Positions 44,917 to 53,427 of a stretch of 64,000 bases of DNA are shown in pieces (the stretch's first letter is position 1; each line of letters opens with the position of its first letter). The stretch spans positions 124,001 to 188,000 of the forward strand of contig CBDCWT010000036.1 of assembly GCA_965223305.1 (NCBI GenBank), written 5' to 3'. Both the position numbers and the translations under genes were made by a program. The notes below the pieces were generated by a model. It was not told where the DNA came from. It was given only the letters and a program-made list of their open reading frames with translations, and searched no databases. Origin of the DNA: CBDCWT01 sp965223305 (GTDB lineage Bacteria; Planctomycetota; Planctomycetia; Pirellulales; Pirellulaceae).

Positions 44917-45540
44917 GGAGGGCGAGGCTCCTGCCGAGCCGAAAGCGCATCGGAGTGCTGTGCGGTAGGAACCGTGGGCTAACTCCCAGAGTAGTAGGCC
45001 GGAACAAGCGGCGGAAAAGGCTGTCCATCAAGGTGCGATGGCCACACCGCGCCGTTCCGGCACGCGCCGGCGAACGCCCAACTAACCAACACCCAGCGGC
45101 CGATTTTGTAGCACGGACCCACTGCAACAGTCGCGTAAGACACTCGGGAGGGCGAGGCTCCTGCCGAGCCGAAGGCACGTCGGAGTGCTGTGCGGTGTAA
45201 ACCGTGGGCTAACGCCCAGAGTAGTAGGCCGGAACAAGCGGCGGAAAAGGCTGTCCATCAAGGTGCGATGGCCACGCCGCGCCGTTCCGGCATGCGCCGG
45301 CGAACGCCCAACTAACCAACACCCAGCGGTCGATTTTGTAGCACGGACCCACTGCAACAGTCGCGTAAGACACTCGGGAGGGCGAGGCTCCTGCCGAGCC
45401 GAAGGCACATCGGAGTGCTGTGCGGTGCAAACCGTGGGCTAACGCCCAAAGTAGAAGGCCGGAACAAGCGGCGGAAAAGGCTGTCCATCAAGGTGCGATG
45501 GCCACGCCGCGCCGTTCCGGCACGCGCCCTCAACTCCACT
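44917..45540. repeat. 230-bp tandem repeat array (about 2.7 units)
   Basis: The unit opens with GGGAGGGCGAGGCTCCTGCC (44919, about 45144 and about 45374) and continues with GTGGGCTAACGCCCA, GTAGTAGGCCGGAACAAGCG and GCGATGGCCACGCCGCGCCG. Spacing is about 225-230 bases, and copies differ at only a few positions. Short open frames inside are artefacts of the repeat. No gene in 44907-45560. Confidence 0.85.
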
Positions 45541-45560
45541 TTGCGGACTCGCCCCAGCCT

Positions 45561-47348
45561 TCAGGTCTTTGCTTTCAGCGAAATCACACCGTCCCAATCG
45601 TCGGGTGGTGTGCGGTTGTTCTGAGCAATGAAGACGGTCAGGAAGTCTTTGACCCGATCTTCGGCTGGCACTCGATGCAACCACTCGAATGCCTTCTCCC
45701 ATTCGTTCGACAGCAGCGCGTCGAGCGCCGTCTCGTAGGCGACAATATCTTCGTCACTCAGCTGGGGATAGACGGTAGCCGGCGGCAGGAGCTGGCTGAC
45801 TTCGACCGGCAGCTTGAGGCCGTAGGGCCGAATTCGGGCCACACGGCGGACGCGGGCTACCTCCGCCGGCACGGTGGCCCGCAACACCGCAGCCGTTGCT
45901 TCATCGACCAGGATCGGAGCGCGCAAGACCTTGGTCAGCTCCTCCAATCTTGCCGCCAAGTTGACGACCGGCCCAAAGACGGTCACTTTCACCTGATCTA
46001 CCGAGCCGATTTTGCCGGCGACGGCGGGGCCCGATGCGAGTCCGATCCCGACGCGAAAGTCGGACAACGGATGGTCGGGCTGCTGCGCCCCGACGAACTC
46101 TGCCAGGATCTCCAACGCCGCACGGCTGGCCAACTCGGCGAGATTCTCCTGCTCGAGCGGCCAGCCCCAGAACCCCATCGCCGCGTCACCGTGAAAATCG
46201 CCGATGACTCCGTCGTGAGCGAGGATCTGACGGGTCATCACTCCCAGCGCCAGGCTGACACGATTCAGCAGCCCAGGAAGATCGTGCGACGATCGTTCCG
46301 ACTTGGACGAGAATCCCCGCAGGTCACAGAACAAGACGGAGACGTCGGCTTGCCGGGGAGCCAGCACCGTGTCGGGATCACTGTCGGCCACCGCCTCGAG
46401 GACAACGGGCGAGATGAACTGACCGAGGGTCGACTTATGCCGTTCCAAATGGCGCAGGTCGCGGAGATGAGCCAGCGAGATGGCTAACAACTCGGCAAAC
46501 TTGACGCAGTCTTGCAGCTCGCTGGCGTCTTCGAAATCTGACGCCGTCCCTTGCTCGGCGGTGCCGGCGACGTACAACGCCCAACCGCGGCACGACTGGC
46601 CGCGTACGGGCGTGCAGAAGGCCCAATCGGCACCTCCCGCCTGAGTATACTGACGCCGCTGCGCCGCACTGTCGCCGTGCCAAATGTGCACAATACTCTC
46701 TTGCCGCTCGACCGCGCGGCGAATCAGCCGTTCGCTTGGTGCCACTGTCGATTCGGCGCCCCGGCAGTCCCAGTGGAGGATCTTGGTCGACCCGCTTGTC
46801 GAGTCCGGAGAGGCGGCGACGACCGCCGCGAATGATGCGGACTCAATCGCGCGAAACAACAGCCCGATGAGCTGCACGAACAGCTCGTCATCGTCCGAGG
46901 CACCCGCGATGATATCCGGCAATCTGCTGATCGCTTCGGCCAACCGGCTGGAGTTGCGAAACGGTTGATCCTCCAGCATGCGTTGAGGAAACGCTTGCTC
47001 GGTGAGAGGCAGCGGTGCGTCTTGGGTGACCCCCAGCTGCTGCTCGACGAGTGCAAACGATGTGCTGCCGACCACGAAGTGCTCGCCGTCAGTTATCCGG
47101 AACTGGTCCTGCGCCTGGCCTTGATAGAAGATGGGATTGCGGGCCGTGGTCAGCTTGTTGACATAGAGGCCGTCTGGTTCCAGCCGAATCGAGAAATGCG
47201 CGCGCGATATCTTGTCGTCCCAGGGCGTCGCCCAGCCGCTGGCGGTCCGCCCGACGACCACCTCGCGGGTCAGCGCGAGCCGCCGCCGCCACCGCTGCTG
47301 CGGTCGTTCTCCCTGCGCGATTAAGTGGGCCACCGACGGCTCCGGCAT
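45561..47348 (-). CDS. FHA-GAF-class III nucleotide cyclase
   Basis: 595 residues. An FHA phosphothreonine-binding domain is at 28-102 (VVGR and KISRAHFSI). A GAF-like region spans about 145-295. The cyclase domain is at about 334-495 with metal Asp D342 (LFCDLRGFS) and D388 (DFHGDAAMGFW). The transition-state Asn and Arg are kept in NLAARLEE. The residues that normally select adenine are changed: Asp stands where Lys precedes the second metal site, and Pro replaces Asp in FGPVVNLAARL. A C-terminal tail of 100 residues follows. It is soluble, so signalling by phosphoprotein binding is likely. The product could be cAMP, cGMP or another cyclic nucleotide. Confidence 0.88.
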   Translation of the reverse strand: MPEPSVAHLIAQGERPQQRWRRRLALTREVVVGRTASGWATPWDDKISRAHFSIRLEPDGLYVNKLTTARNPIFYQGQAQDQFRITDGEHFVVGSTSFALVEQQLGVTQDAPLPLTEQAFPQRMLEDQPFRNSSRLAEAISRLPDIIAGASDDDELFVQLIGLLFRAIESASFAAVVAASPDSTSGSTKILHWDCRGAESTVAPSERLIRRAVERQESIVHIWHGDSAAQRRQYTQAGGADWAFCTPVRGQSCRGWALYVAGTAEQGTASDFEDASELQDCVKFAELLAISLAHLRDLRHLERHKSTLGQFISPVVLEAVADSDPDTVLAPRQADVSVLFCDLRGFSSKSERSSHDLPGLLNRVSLALGVMTRQILAHDGVIGDFHGDAAMGFWGWPLEQENLAELASRAALEILAEFVGAQQPDHPLSDFRVGIGLASGPAVAGKIGSVDQVKVTVFGPVVNLAARLEELTKVLRAPILVDEATAAVLRATVPAEVARVRRVARIRPYGLKLPVEVSQLLPPATVYPQLSDEDIVAYETALDALLSNEWEKAFEWLHRVPAEDRVKDFLTVFIAQNNRTPPDDWDGVISLKAKT

Positions 47349-47524
47349 GACAGAATCCTGCCTCTCTCACAACTTTTGCCGCCTCAACTCTGTGGGCGGG
47401 TCGACTTTCGTACCATAATACGACATCCGCCGTAACAACAAACAGCTTTCGGCGTCTCGCTAATGCTGTGGGAAACCAACGATGAGCAAGAACCGCATCC
47501 AGGAGCATCCAGGAGGATTCCGTC

Positions 47525-49054
47525 ATGAGACGTGTGCCACTCGTCATTGGTCTCGCCCTGGCGGCAGTCGGAGCGATTTGCGTCCACCTCGCCGCTCGGG
47601 AGCCGGGTGAACAGGATGTTGTTGACGTGGAAACAGGCGGGCTAGACGCCCAGTTGGCTCGTTTTCGCGACCGGTTAAGTGCGGACCCATCCGATGTGGC
47701 GGCTCGTTTGCAGGAAGCGCTGGGCACGCCAGCCGGTCAAATCGTCTGGCGAGATCGTGTTGCTGAGTCGGCGGAGTCATTGCGCGAGGCTGCGCGGGGA
47801 GACGCTGTCGCGGCGTTTTTGAAAGAACGCTTCGCCGAGGATCAACAGACCGGCCGCTGGCGGTTGCGACCGGACCAGGGACCATTTGGTGAAGAGTTGA
47901 TCCGCAGCGCTGAGACCTTCAACGCGGATGTCGCCGAGATGCGGCCTGCGATTCTCAAAATTGCCAACGCAGTTGGTCGAGAGAATGAGACAGATCGGCT
48001 GGTCCGCCGGTTTCTTAACCACGAAGCCGCGCCGGTCACGCTCTACGCCGAACAAATCCGCAGCCGCGTCCGCCCTGGTCCTGAGGTGATTGCTGATCGG
48101 CTGGGGGCAGTGTTTGCGAAGAACGAGCAAGGTGAGTTCGTCATCCGACCCAGCCGCCGTTCGGAAGCGGAGCAGTTCCTAGCCGTCGGCCAACGGTTTG
48201 GCCAAGCCGAAAAAGCCATCTTGAGGGAAGCCCGCATCTTTGCCAGCGAGATGTCGGATTCCAAAGAACTCGATCGCCGCCTGAAGGAATCGTTGGCCGA
48301 GCCTCTGTTCGTGAGCATGATTGTCGTCGAGCTGTTCGACGACAACGAGGACACCTCGATCTCGCAGCAGTTGGAGCGGTTGTTCGACCAACTAGAGCAC
48401 GTGGCGATCGACACTGGCGACGGTCTGTCCGTGCGACCCGAGGAGCGCGCCGAAGTGACCGAACTGCTGGACAGGTACGAACGCTTGAAAGTAGCCTGTG
48501 GTCGATTACGAGAGCCGGTACGTGGCTTCGCCCGGCAATTGCAAGCGGAAGGTCCGCTGGAAGAGGCTTGGCGCAGGTTGCTGCACTCCGACTTTGCCTT
48601 GCTGAAACTAGCGGCGGAGATTGAATTCGAGCCGACGGATCCGAGCCAAGCCGTCCGACAGCTGTTGGGCGAGATTGTTTCGGTTGGCCAGGACGGCGTC
48701 TACCATGTTCATCACGAGAGTCCCGAGGAGGTCTCCGAATTCGTACGTGAGATGTTTCGCATGTATCGCTCCGTGCAACGACGATTCCGCTTGCTCGAAG
48801 ATGTCATCGGGAAGATCGCTGACCAACCACTGCGGGCAGCTTTGGCCTCGCAGGGAGGCAAGTTTTTCTTGGTACAGGCCGTCCAAGCCGAATGGAGAGC
48901 CAAGAGCTTTGAGGGTGCCGAACGGTGGATTGACGAGCACTTCGAATCGCTGCCCGATGGTCTGCGTTTGCGACTGGAAGCCGAGGAGGAGATCGTCGAG
49001 ATGTTGCAGCAGGTACGAGAAGTTAGCCGGGAGCTGGTGAAGGACGATTTCTGA
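47525..49054 (+). CDS. Membrane-anchored protein of five ~92-residue repeats, unknown function
   Basis: 509 residues behind AGGAGG. One N-terminal hydrophobic anchor (VPLVIGLALAAVGAICVHLA) is followed by an all-helical, acidic body. A motif with a Leu/Phe helix, then a G-x-aromatic-x-(I/L)RP-like strand and another helix recurs starting near residues 97, 192, 283, 378 and 467: GRWRLRPDQGPFGEEL, GEFVIRPSRRSEAEQF, GLSVRPEERAEVTELL, GVYHVHHESPEEVSEF and GLRLRLEAEEEIVEML. No catalytic signature was found and the family was not recognised. The next gene, DUF1549, starts 131 bases downstream on the same strand. Confidence 0.75.
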   Translation: MRRVPLVIGLALAAVGAICVHLAAREPGEQDVVDVETGGLDAQLARFRDRLSADPSDVAARLQEALGTPAGQIVWRDRVAESAESLREAARGDAVAAFLKERFAEDQQTGRWRLRPDQGPFGEELIRSAETFNADVAEMRPAILKIANAVGRENETDRLVRRFLNHEAAPVTLYAEQIRSRVRPGPEVIADRLGAVFAKNEQGEFVIRPSRRSEAEQFLAVGQRFGQAEKAILREARIFASEMSDSKELDRRLKESLAEPLFVSMIVVELFDDNEDTSISQQLERLFDQLEHVAIDTGDGLSVRPEERAEVTELLDRYERLKVACGRLREPVRGFARQLQAEGPLEEAWRRLLHSDFALLKLAAEIEFEPTDPSQAVRQLLGEIVSVGQDGVYHVHHESPEEVSEFVREMFRMYRSVQRRFRLLEDVIGKIADQPLRAALASQGGKFFLVQAVQAEWRAKSFEGAERWIDEHFESLPDGLRLRLEAEEEIVEMLQQVREVSRELVKDDF

Positions 49055-49185
49055 TCCTGGAGCTTGCCGTGAGCCCGGAGCAACAGTTGAACGGCTTTCC
49101 TTCTCCCGCTTGTCTCGCCGCCAGCCGGGACGTCCGGTCTGTGATCGTCCAGTAACAAAAAGGTGCCCACGCAAGGGACGTTCCC

Positions 49186-50517
49186 ATGTACGCACTACCT
49201 ATTCTGCTGGCGGCGACTGTCGTCAGCGGTGACGGAAACTCGATCGATTCGCTACTGGCTGCTGAATGGGCCCGGCGGAACGTGCAACCGGTTGCTCGCT
49301 GCAGCGACGATGAGTTCCTACGCCGGGTTCATCTCGACCTGGTGGGGCGGATTCCAACGCTGGCAGAGATTAAGAAGTTCCGGCGGCAACCCGACCGCGC
49401 GGGCCAGATCGATCTGCTCTTGGCGAGCGACGAGTTTCCCAAGTTTTTTGCTGCCACCTGGACTGCTGCGCTGAACGGCTACACAAATTCTTTTGGATCT
49501 GACCGGGAGGCTCTGCGAAGTTGGTTGGAAGAGTCCCTAGCCGCGAATCGACCGTACGACTGGTTGGTGACCCAGCTGATCACGGCCCGCGGCGCTTCCG
49601 CACTTGCGGGGGCTACCAATTTTCTCGTCCGGCATCCGGAGGACCCGGCCGTTCGAGTCTGCCGCCTGTTTCTGGGGGTTCGACTCGACTGTGCGCGGTG
49701 CCACGATCATCCATTCGACCGCTGGACCCAAGAGGATTTCCGGCGAATGTCGCGTTTCTTCGAGGCAACCGAGCGCCGGGAGGTGTCAGAAGGGAACATC
49801 CGATTGGTCAATCGGGTTCCTGACACCAATGAAGAGAACCGTCCTCGATTCCTAACGGGGGCCCAGCCCCGCACCGGCCAGTGGCGGGATGAGTTGGCCT
49901 TGTTCCTGGTCAACTGTAAGCCGTTTGCGCGGAACTACGCCAACCGGCTGTGGTACCAGTTGCTGGGGAAGGGGATCGTCGACCCGGTGGACGATCTGAG
50001 CCGCGAGAACCCGCCCGTCATGCCGGAGCTGTTGGAGTACCTTGCCGAAGTCGCCCGCGCCGAGTCCTTTGACATCCGTTTGATGGTCCGGCGGATTTGC
50101 CAGTCGCGGGCGTATCAGCTTTCCGCTCACCATACCGGGTCAGCGCAGCAGCTCGAGCGGCTGTTTGCCAAACGAGTGCTGAAGCCGCTGACACCGGAAC
50201 AGACGGTTGACTCGGCCGCCCGAGCCCTCGGCATCGAAATACCGCTCTTGGAAAGGAGAGAGTTGATCGAGAGGATGGTCGAGGCTTCGCTCGACGAAGA
50301 CTTCAGCGAAACCTGGAAGTACCGAGAGACCGTGCAGGGTCTCATGCGCAGGCTCGATGTGTCGTTACCTGCCTCGTCTGCTTCCTTGGAGGAGATCTAC
50401 CTGAGGATCTTGTCGAGGGAGCCCACGAAACGTGAACTCGAGATTTGTGAAGGCCGCGCGGTACAGGATGTGGTCTTCGCGCTGTTAAACTCGAACGAAT
50501 TCTTCTTTAGCCACTAG
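49186..50517 (+). CDS. DUF1549/DUF1553 protein, compact form
   Basis: 443 residues with a short hydrophobic leader (MYALPILLAATVVSG). The DUF1549 part has FLRRVHLDLVGRIPTLAEI and LGVRLDCARCHDHPFDRW, the haem-like CxxCH motif of the family. The C-terminal part (ANRLWYQLLGKGIVDPVDD and SFDIRLMVRRICQSRAYQLS) is DUF1553. The usual N-terminal cytochrome domain is missing and the chain is about half the common length. These genes typically pair with DUF1501 genes in planctomycetes, as here; the function is not established. The TAG stop is shared with an element A remnant. Confidence 0.9.
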   Translation: MYALPILLAATVVSGDGNSIDSLLAAEWARRNVQPVARCSDDEFLRRVHLDLVGRIPTLAEIKKFRRQPDRAGQIDLLLASDEFPKFFAATWTAALNGYTNSFGSDREALRSWLEESLAANRPYDWLVTQLITARGASALAGATNFLVRHPEDPAVRVCRLFLGVRLDCARCHDHPFDRWTQEDFRRMSRFFEATERREVSEGNIRLVNRVPDTNEENRPRFLTGAQPRTGQWRDELALFLVNCKPFARNYANRLWYQLLGKGIVDPVDDLSRENPPVMPELLEYLAEVARAESFDIRLMVRRICQSRAYQLSAHHTGSAQQLERLFAKRVLKPLTPEQTVDSAARALGIEIPLLERRELIERMVEASLDEDFSETWKYRETVQGLMRRLDVSLPASSASLEEIYLRILSREPTKRELEICEGRAVQDVVFALLNSNEFFFSH

Positions 50518-50530
50518 CCCGGATTATTCA
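50517..50530. mobile_element. Family A terminal remnant
   Basis: GCCCGGATTATTCA preceded by TA is an exact copy of one end of the fold-back element; the other 160 bases are missing. It overlaps the DUF1549 stop codon and fills the space where the DUF1501 ribosome site would lie. Confidence 0.7.
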
Positions 50531-50531
50531 C

Positions 50532-51764
50532 ATGGGAGACTTCACAAGGCGGTTCAGCCGCCGGCAAGCACTAGGCGGAGCATTGGGTGGGTTCTTTGCC
50601 TTTGCCCTGCGCCATCGACGGGCGGAGGCCTTGGCCGTTGCACCCACAGGGCGCGCTAAGCACTGTCTCGTACTGTGGATGAACGGCGGGCCGAGCCAGT
50701 TTGAGACGTTTGATCCGAAGCCCGGGACTCAGACCGGCGGCGAGTTGGCGGCCGTTCGTACCGACGTCACGGGCCTGTCGATCTGTGAAACACTCCCGCA
50801 GATCGCGCAACGCTGCCGGCACCTTTCGATGATTCGCAACATCACGTCCGCCGAGGGTGAGCACGTTAGGGCCCAGTACTACCTGCATACCGGCTATCGG
50901 TTCGTGCCAGCCTTCCCCAGACCGGCGCTCGGGTCGATCGCCTCGCACGAAGCTTCCCAGACGCCGTTTCCAAACTACGTCACGATCGGGTCACCAGGAT
51001 ACGGTCCGGCCTACCTCGGTCCCGATCATGCACCGTTCTCGATCGAAGATCCGCGGGAGGCCCGTCAACTGTTGCTGGGCATTCGCCGGCGACAGAGTCA
51101 AATCCAGCTGTTGCAGGAGTTGGGAAGCTCTTTTGATCGGCAGCATCCGGCCGCCATGCTCAAGCGGCGAGTGGCGATGATCGAGAGGATCGAGAGCATG
51201 GCGAGCACTCCGTTTGTCGATGCACTGGACTTCGAAAAGGAACCCGCAAGACAACGGCGACGTTATGGTGACGGCAGGTTCGCAGAAGCCTGCATCACTG
51301 CTCGCAGGTTGATCGAATGCGGCGTTCCGTTTGTCGAAATCCAGCACGACGGTTGGGACACCCACTCTGACAATACGCGCAACGTCCGTCGACTCTGCGA
51401 GCAAATCGACCAGCCCTGGGCGGTGCTGCTGGATGATCTGGAGGCCTCGGGGCTGCTAGATGAGACCATCGTATTGTGGCTGGGTGAGTTCGGCCGAACT
51501 CCCGCCATTAACGCGAATCGCGGTCGCGACCACTTCCCGCAGATCACACAGGCGGTGATCGGCGGGAGCGGACTCGGAGGAGGCAGGGTTGTCGGTCAAA
51601 CGGACACCGCTGGCCGAGAGATCTTGGGAGACACGCATTCCGTCGCCGACCTGTTCGCCACCGTGCTGAGCGCGATGGGGATCGATCCTAGTGGGCAGTT
51701 CGAGACCGCTTTTGGCAGCCCTACGTCGGTAACCGACGGGGGCACTCCCATCTTGGTCGGATAG
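50532..51764 (+). CDS. DUF1501 protein with Tat signal
   Basis: 410 residues. The N-terminus RRFSRRQALGGALGGFFAFA is a twin-arginine export signal. The body matches DUF1501, a sulfatase/alkaline-phosphatase-like fold: CLVLWMNGGPSQFETFDPKP, GEHVRAQYYLHTGYR, FVEIQHDGWDTHSDN and VLWLGEFGRTPAINANRGRDH. The conserved Asp and His positions suggest a metal site, but no substrate is established. It follows the DUF1549 gene in the standard pair. No ribosome site precedes the ATG because an element remnant occupies that place; coupling to the upstream gene may compensate. Confidence 0.93.
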   Translation: MGDFTRRFSRRQALGGALGGFFAFALRHRRAEALAVAPTGRAKHCLVLWMNGGPSQFETFDPKPGTQTGGELAAVRTDVTGLSICETLPQIAQRCRHLSMIRNITSAEGEHVRAQYYLHTGYRFVPAFPRPALGSIASHEASQTPFPNYVTIGSPGYGPAYLGPDHAPFSIEDPREARQLLLGIRRRQSQIQLLQELGSSFDRQHPAAMLKRRVAMIERIESMASTPFVDALDFEKEPARQRRRYGDGRFAEACITARRLIECGVPFVEIQHDGWDTHSDNTRNVRRLCEQIDQPWAVLLDDLEASGLLDETIVLWLGEFGRTPAINANRGRDHFPQITQAVIGGSGLGGGRVVGQTDTAGREILGDTHSVADLFATVLSAMGIDPSGQFETAFGSPTSVTDGGTPILVG

Positions 51765-51788
51765 CTGTGACCGCGACAGAGACGACCG

Positions 51789-51932
51789 CTACAAATAGCA
51801 GTCGGCGTCAAACGCGAGAGCAGAGAATTCGAACCAGCTGCCAACGCAGCTCGGCGGAGCGTTGTTGACGTAAGGACGACGCGGGTTCAGGTAGACCGAC
51901 TTGTCGCGAATGTAAGAGATTGACTGGTTATC
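51789..51932 (-). pseudogene. Possible remnant of a protein-coding gene
   Basis: A 47-codon open stretch on the minus strand, bounded upstream by an in-frame TAG and with no ATG, GTG or TTG start. It reads like a natural protein end: SYIRDKSVYLNPRRPYVNN, then PPSCVGSWFEF and a stop. It could be the tail of a decayed gene or a very short gene with an unusual start. No family was recognised. Confidence 0.3.
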
Positions 51933-52034
51933 CTATCTTGCGTGTTTTCTGTGTTTGTCGCAGCACTGTGTTCACGATCAGTTCACACCAGTCATGCTGA
52001 TTTGACGCCGCGCTATTCAGGTGTTAGTGTCAAA

Positions 52035-52074
52035 GTGTCCCCCTCAGCGTCGTTCCAGACGCACACCTTTTTTT
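52035..52074 (+). terminator. Terminator-like hairpin upstream of the transglutaminase-elicitor-like gene
   Basis: GCGTC/GACGC (52047-52051 and 52058-52062), extended by GTGT/ACAC, is followed by seven T. It lies only about 35 bases before the next start codon, so it may end an upstream transcript or act as an attenuator. The rest of 51765-52106 holds only the gene remnant and no repeat. Confidence 0.4.
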
Positions 52075-52106
52075 AATCCGATACGACTCTTCGAAGGTAT
52101 CGTTCC

Positions 52107-53255
52107 ATGGGAGCATCTGAACTCGTCGTCGCCCTGAGTCTTGTCCTTGGTAGCCTGGGACAAGCCCAGCGAAGCGAGGTGGAACTACAGCAGGAAATCT
52201 ACAAGAGTCGTTGGGGGACCGATTTAGTTCGTCGCTTCGACGATCTTCCGGGCAAGGGCACTGTTGAGCCGTATCGGGTTCCTTATTCAGGGTACATCTA
52301 TCCGGATACCCACGGCGGCACTGTCAATGCACTAGCTAAGTACGATCGGGCGTTTCACCGCGGCCGCGGGCTGGCAGCGAGTCATGAGCGTTGGGATACT
52401 GCCTCTGGAGCAGAACTCACTTCGGAGGTTTACAGCTATGGGCTCTTCGGCCTGCGATCTGAGGTCGTCTATTCTCGGCAGATTCCCTACTGGCATGGAC
52501 ACTGCAACGGTTGGACAGCGGCGGCCATTCGTCATCCGGAGCCACAAAAGAGCGTGACTGTCAACGGTGTTACGTTTTCACCCAAAGACATCAAATCCTT
52601 GTTGGCAGAAGTCTACATCTACTCGGACATTGACTACCTGGCGGGAGAATACGGACTCGTTCAGCCTCATCTGCTCCACCTCACCCTGGCCAACTGGTTG
52701 GGGCGGGAAAAGTATCCGATTGCCATGGAAGCGACTCCGGGAAAAGAAAAATGGAACTACCCGATCTTTGGGTACGCCACCACCTCGGCCTATCGAGGCG
52801 ATCGTCGAGTAGAAGTCAAAATGAACATCGCCTACGCGAACTACTCCAACCAGGAATTGGATCGCAGTCCGCGGATCAAGATGATCAAGTACTTTCACTA
52901 CATGCTGAACTTAAACAGCCAGGGCGAGATCGTGGGAGGCTACTATTTTCGGGACAGTTCGCAAATCGATCTGCTCTGGGCGCCGCTACCGCCTGTGCCG
53001 GGTGGACAACCGGGCAACGAGCGCGGCAATCCGCATGTCGACGTTGACCGCGTGTTGGATCTTTGCCACCAGGCGGTTGCGGGAGATCTCTTCGCCAAGT
53101 GGCACAACGATCGGCCGCAACCGGCGGAGGTCAGCTTAGCGGACGGCGAAGCTGCCGAGCCCGTCGGTGCTGAGGTGCAGCCGGCAGGGAATACGGAGGC
53201 CGTGGAAGAGACGCCGGAGGAAACCGTCGAAGCCAGTTCCGCTTCGGAAGGCTAA
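52107..53255 (+). CDS. Transglutaminase-elicitor-like secreted protein
   Basis: 382 residues with a hydrophobic start (LVVALSLVLGSLGQAQ) that may be a signal peptide. The central motif YWHGHCNGWTAAAI (C133), followed by VTVNGVTFSPKDIKSLL, matches the transglutaminase elicitor family, whose Cys-centred GxCHGW motif is taken to be catalytic. LDRSPRIKMIKYFHYMLNL and YYFRDSSQIDLLWAP follow. The last 60 residues are acidic and Pro/Glu-rich (EETPEETVEASSASEG). In oomycetes such proteins crosslink cell-wall protein; the role here is unknown. It stands alone, with repeats after it. Confidence 0.72.
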   Translation: MGASELVVALSLVLGSLGQAQRSEVELQQEIYKSRWGTDLVRRFDDLPGKGTVEPYRVPYSGYIYPDTHGGTVNALAKYDRAFHRGRGLAASHERWDTASGAELTSEVYSYGLFGLRSEVVYSRQIPYWHGHCNGWTAAAIRHPEPQKSVTVNGVTFSPKDIKSLLAEVYIYSDIDYLAGEYGLVQPHLLHLTLANWLGREKYPIAMEATPGKEKWNYPIFGYATTSAYRGDRRVEVKMNIAYANYSNQELDRSPRIKMIKYFHYMLNLNSQGEIVGGYYFRDSSQIDLLWAPLPPVPGGQPGNERGNPHVDVDRVLDLCHQAVAGDLFAKWHNDRPQPAEVSLADGEAAEPVGAEVQPAGNTEAVEETPEETVEASSASEG

Positions 53256-53295
53256 TCTGGCAGGCGCCGCCTGGTTCGCCAGCCGTAGCCCTCGG

Positions 53296-53425
53296 ACAAA
53301 TCAGCCGGAATGCGTTAGCATCCGGTTCTGGTAGGAACCAGTGGGCTGACGCCCCGCGGCTGATCTGTCAGGTCGCCAAACAGCCAAACATCAGCCGAGC
53401 CGCGTTAGCGGCCGGTCTTTCTCCG
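53296..53425. repeat. Family C repeat unit
   Basis: Holds CAGCCGGAATGCGTTAGCATC, GTGGGCTGACGCCCCGCGGC and CAGGTCGCCAAACAGCC, the same order as in the 22-kb array but in one shortened copy, with one variation (GACGCCCC). Confidence 0.8.
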
Positions 53426-53427
53426 TG

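Noticed and set aside
45185..45442. Short frames in the 230-bp array that repeat from unit to unit
   Set aside because: The same peptide recurs with every unit and lacks ribosome sites; it follows the repeat period, not a gene.
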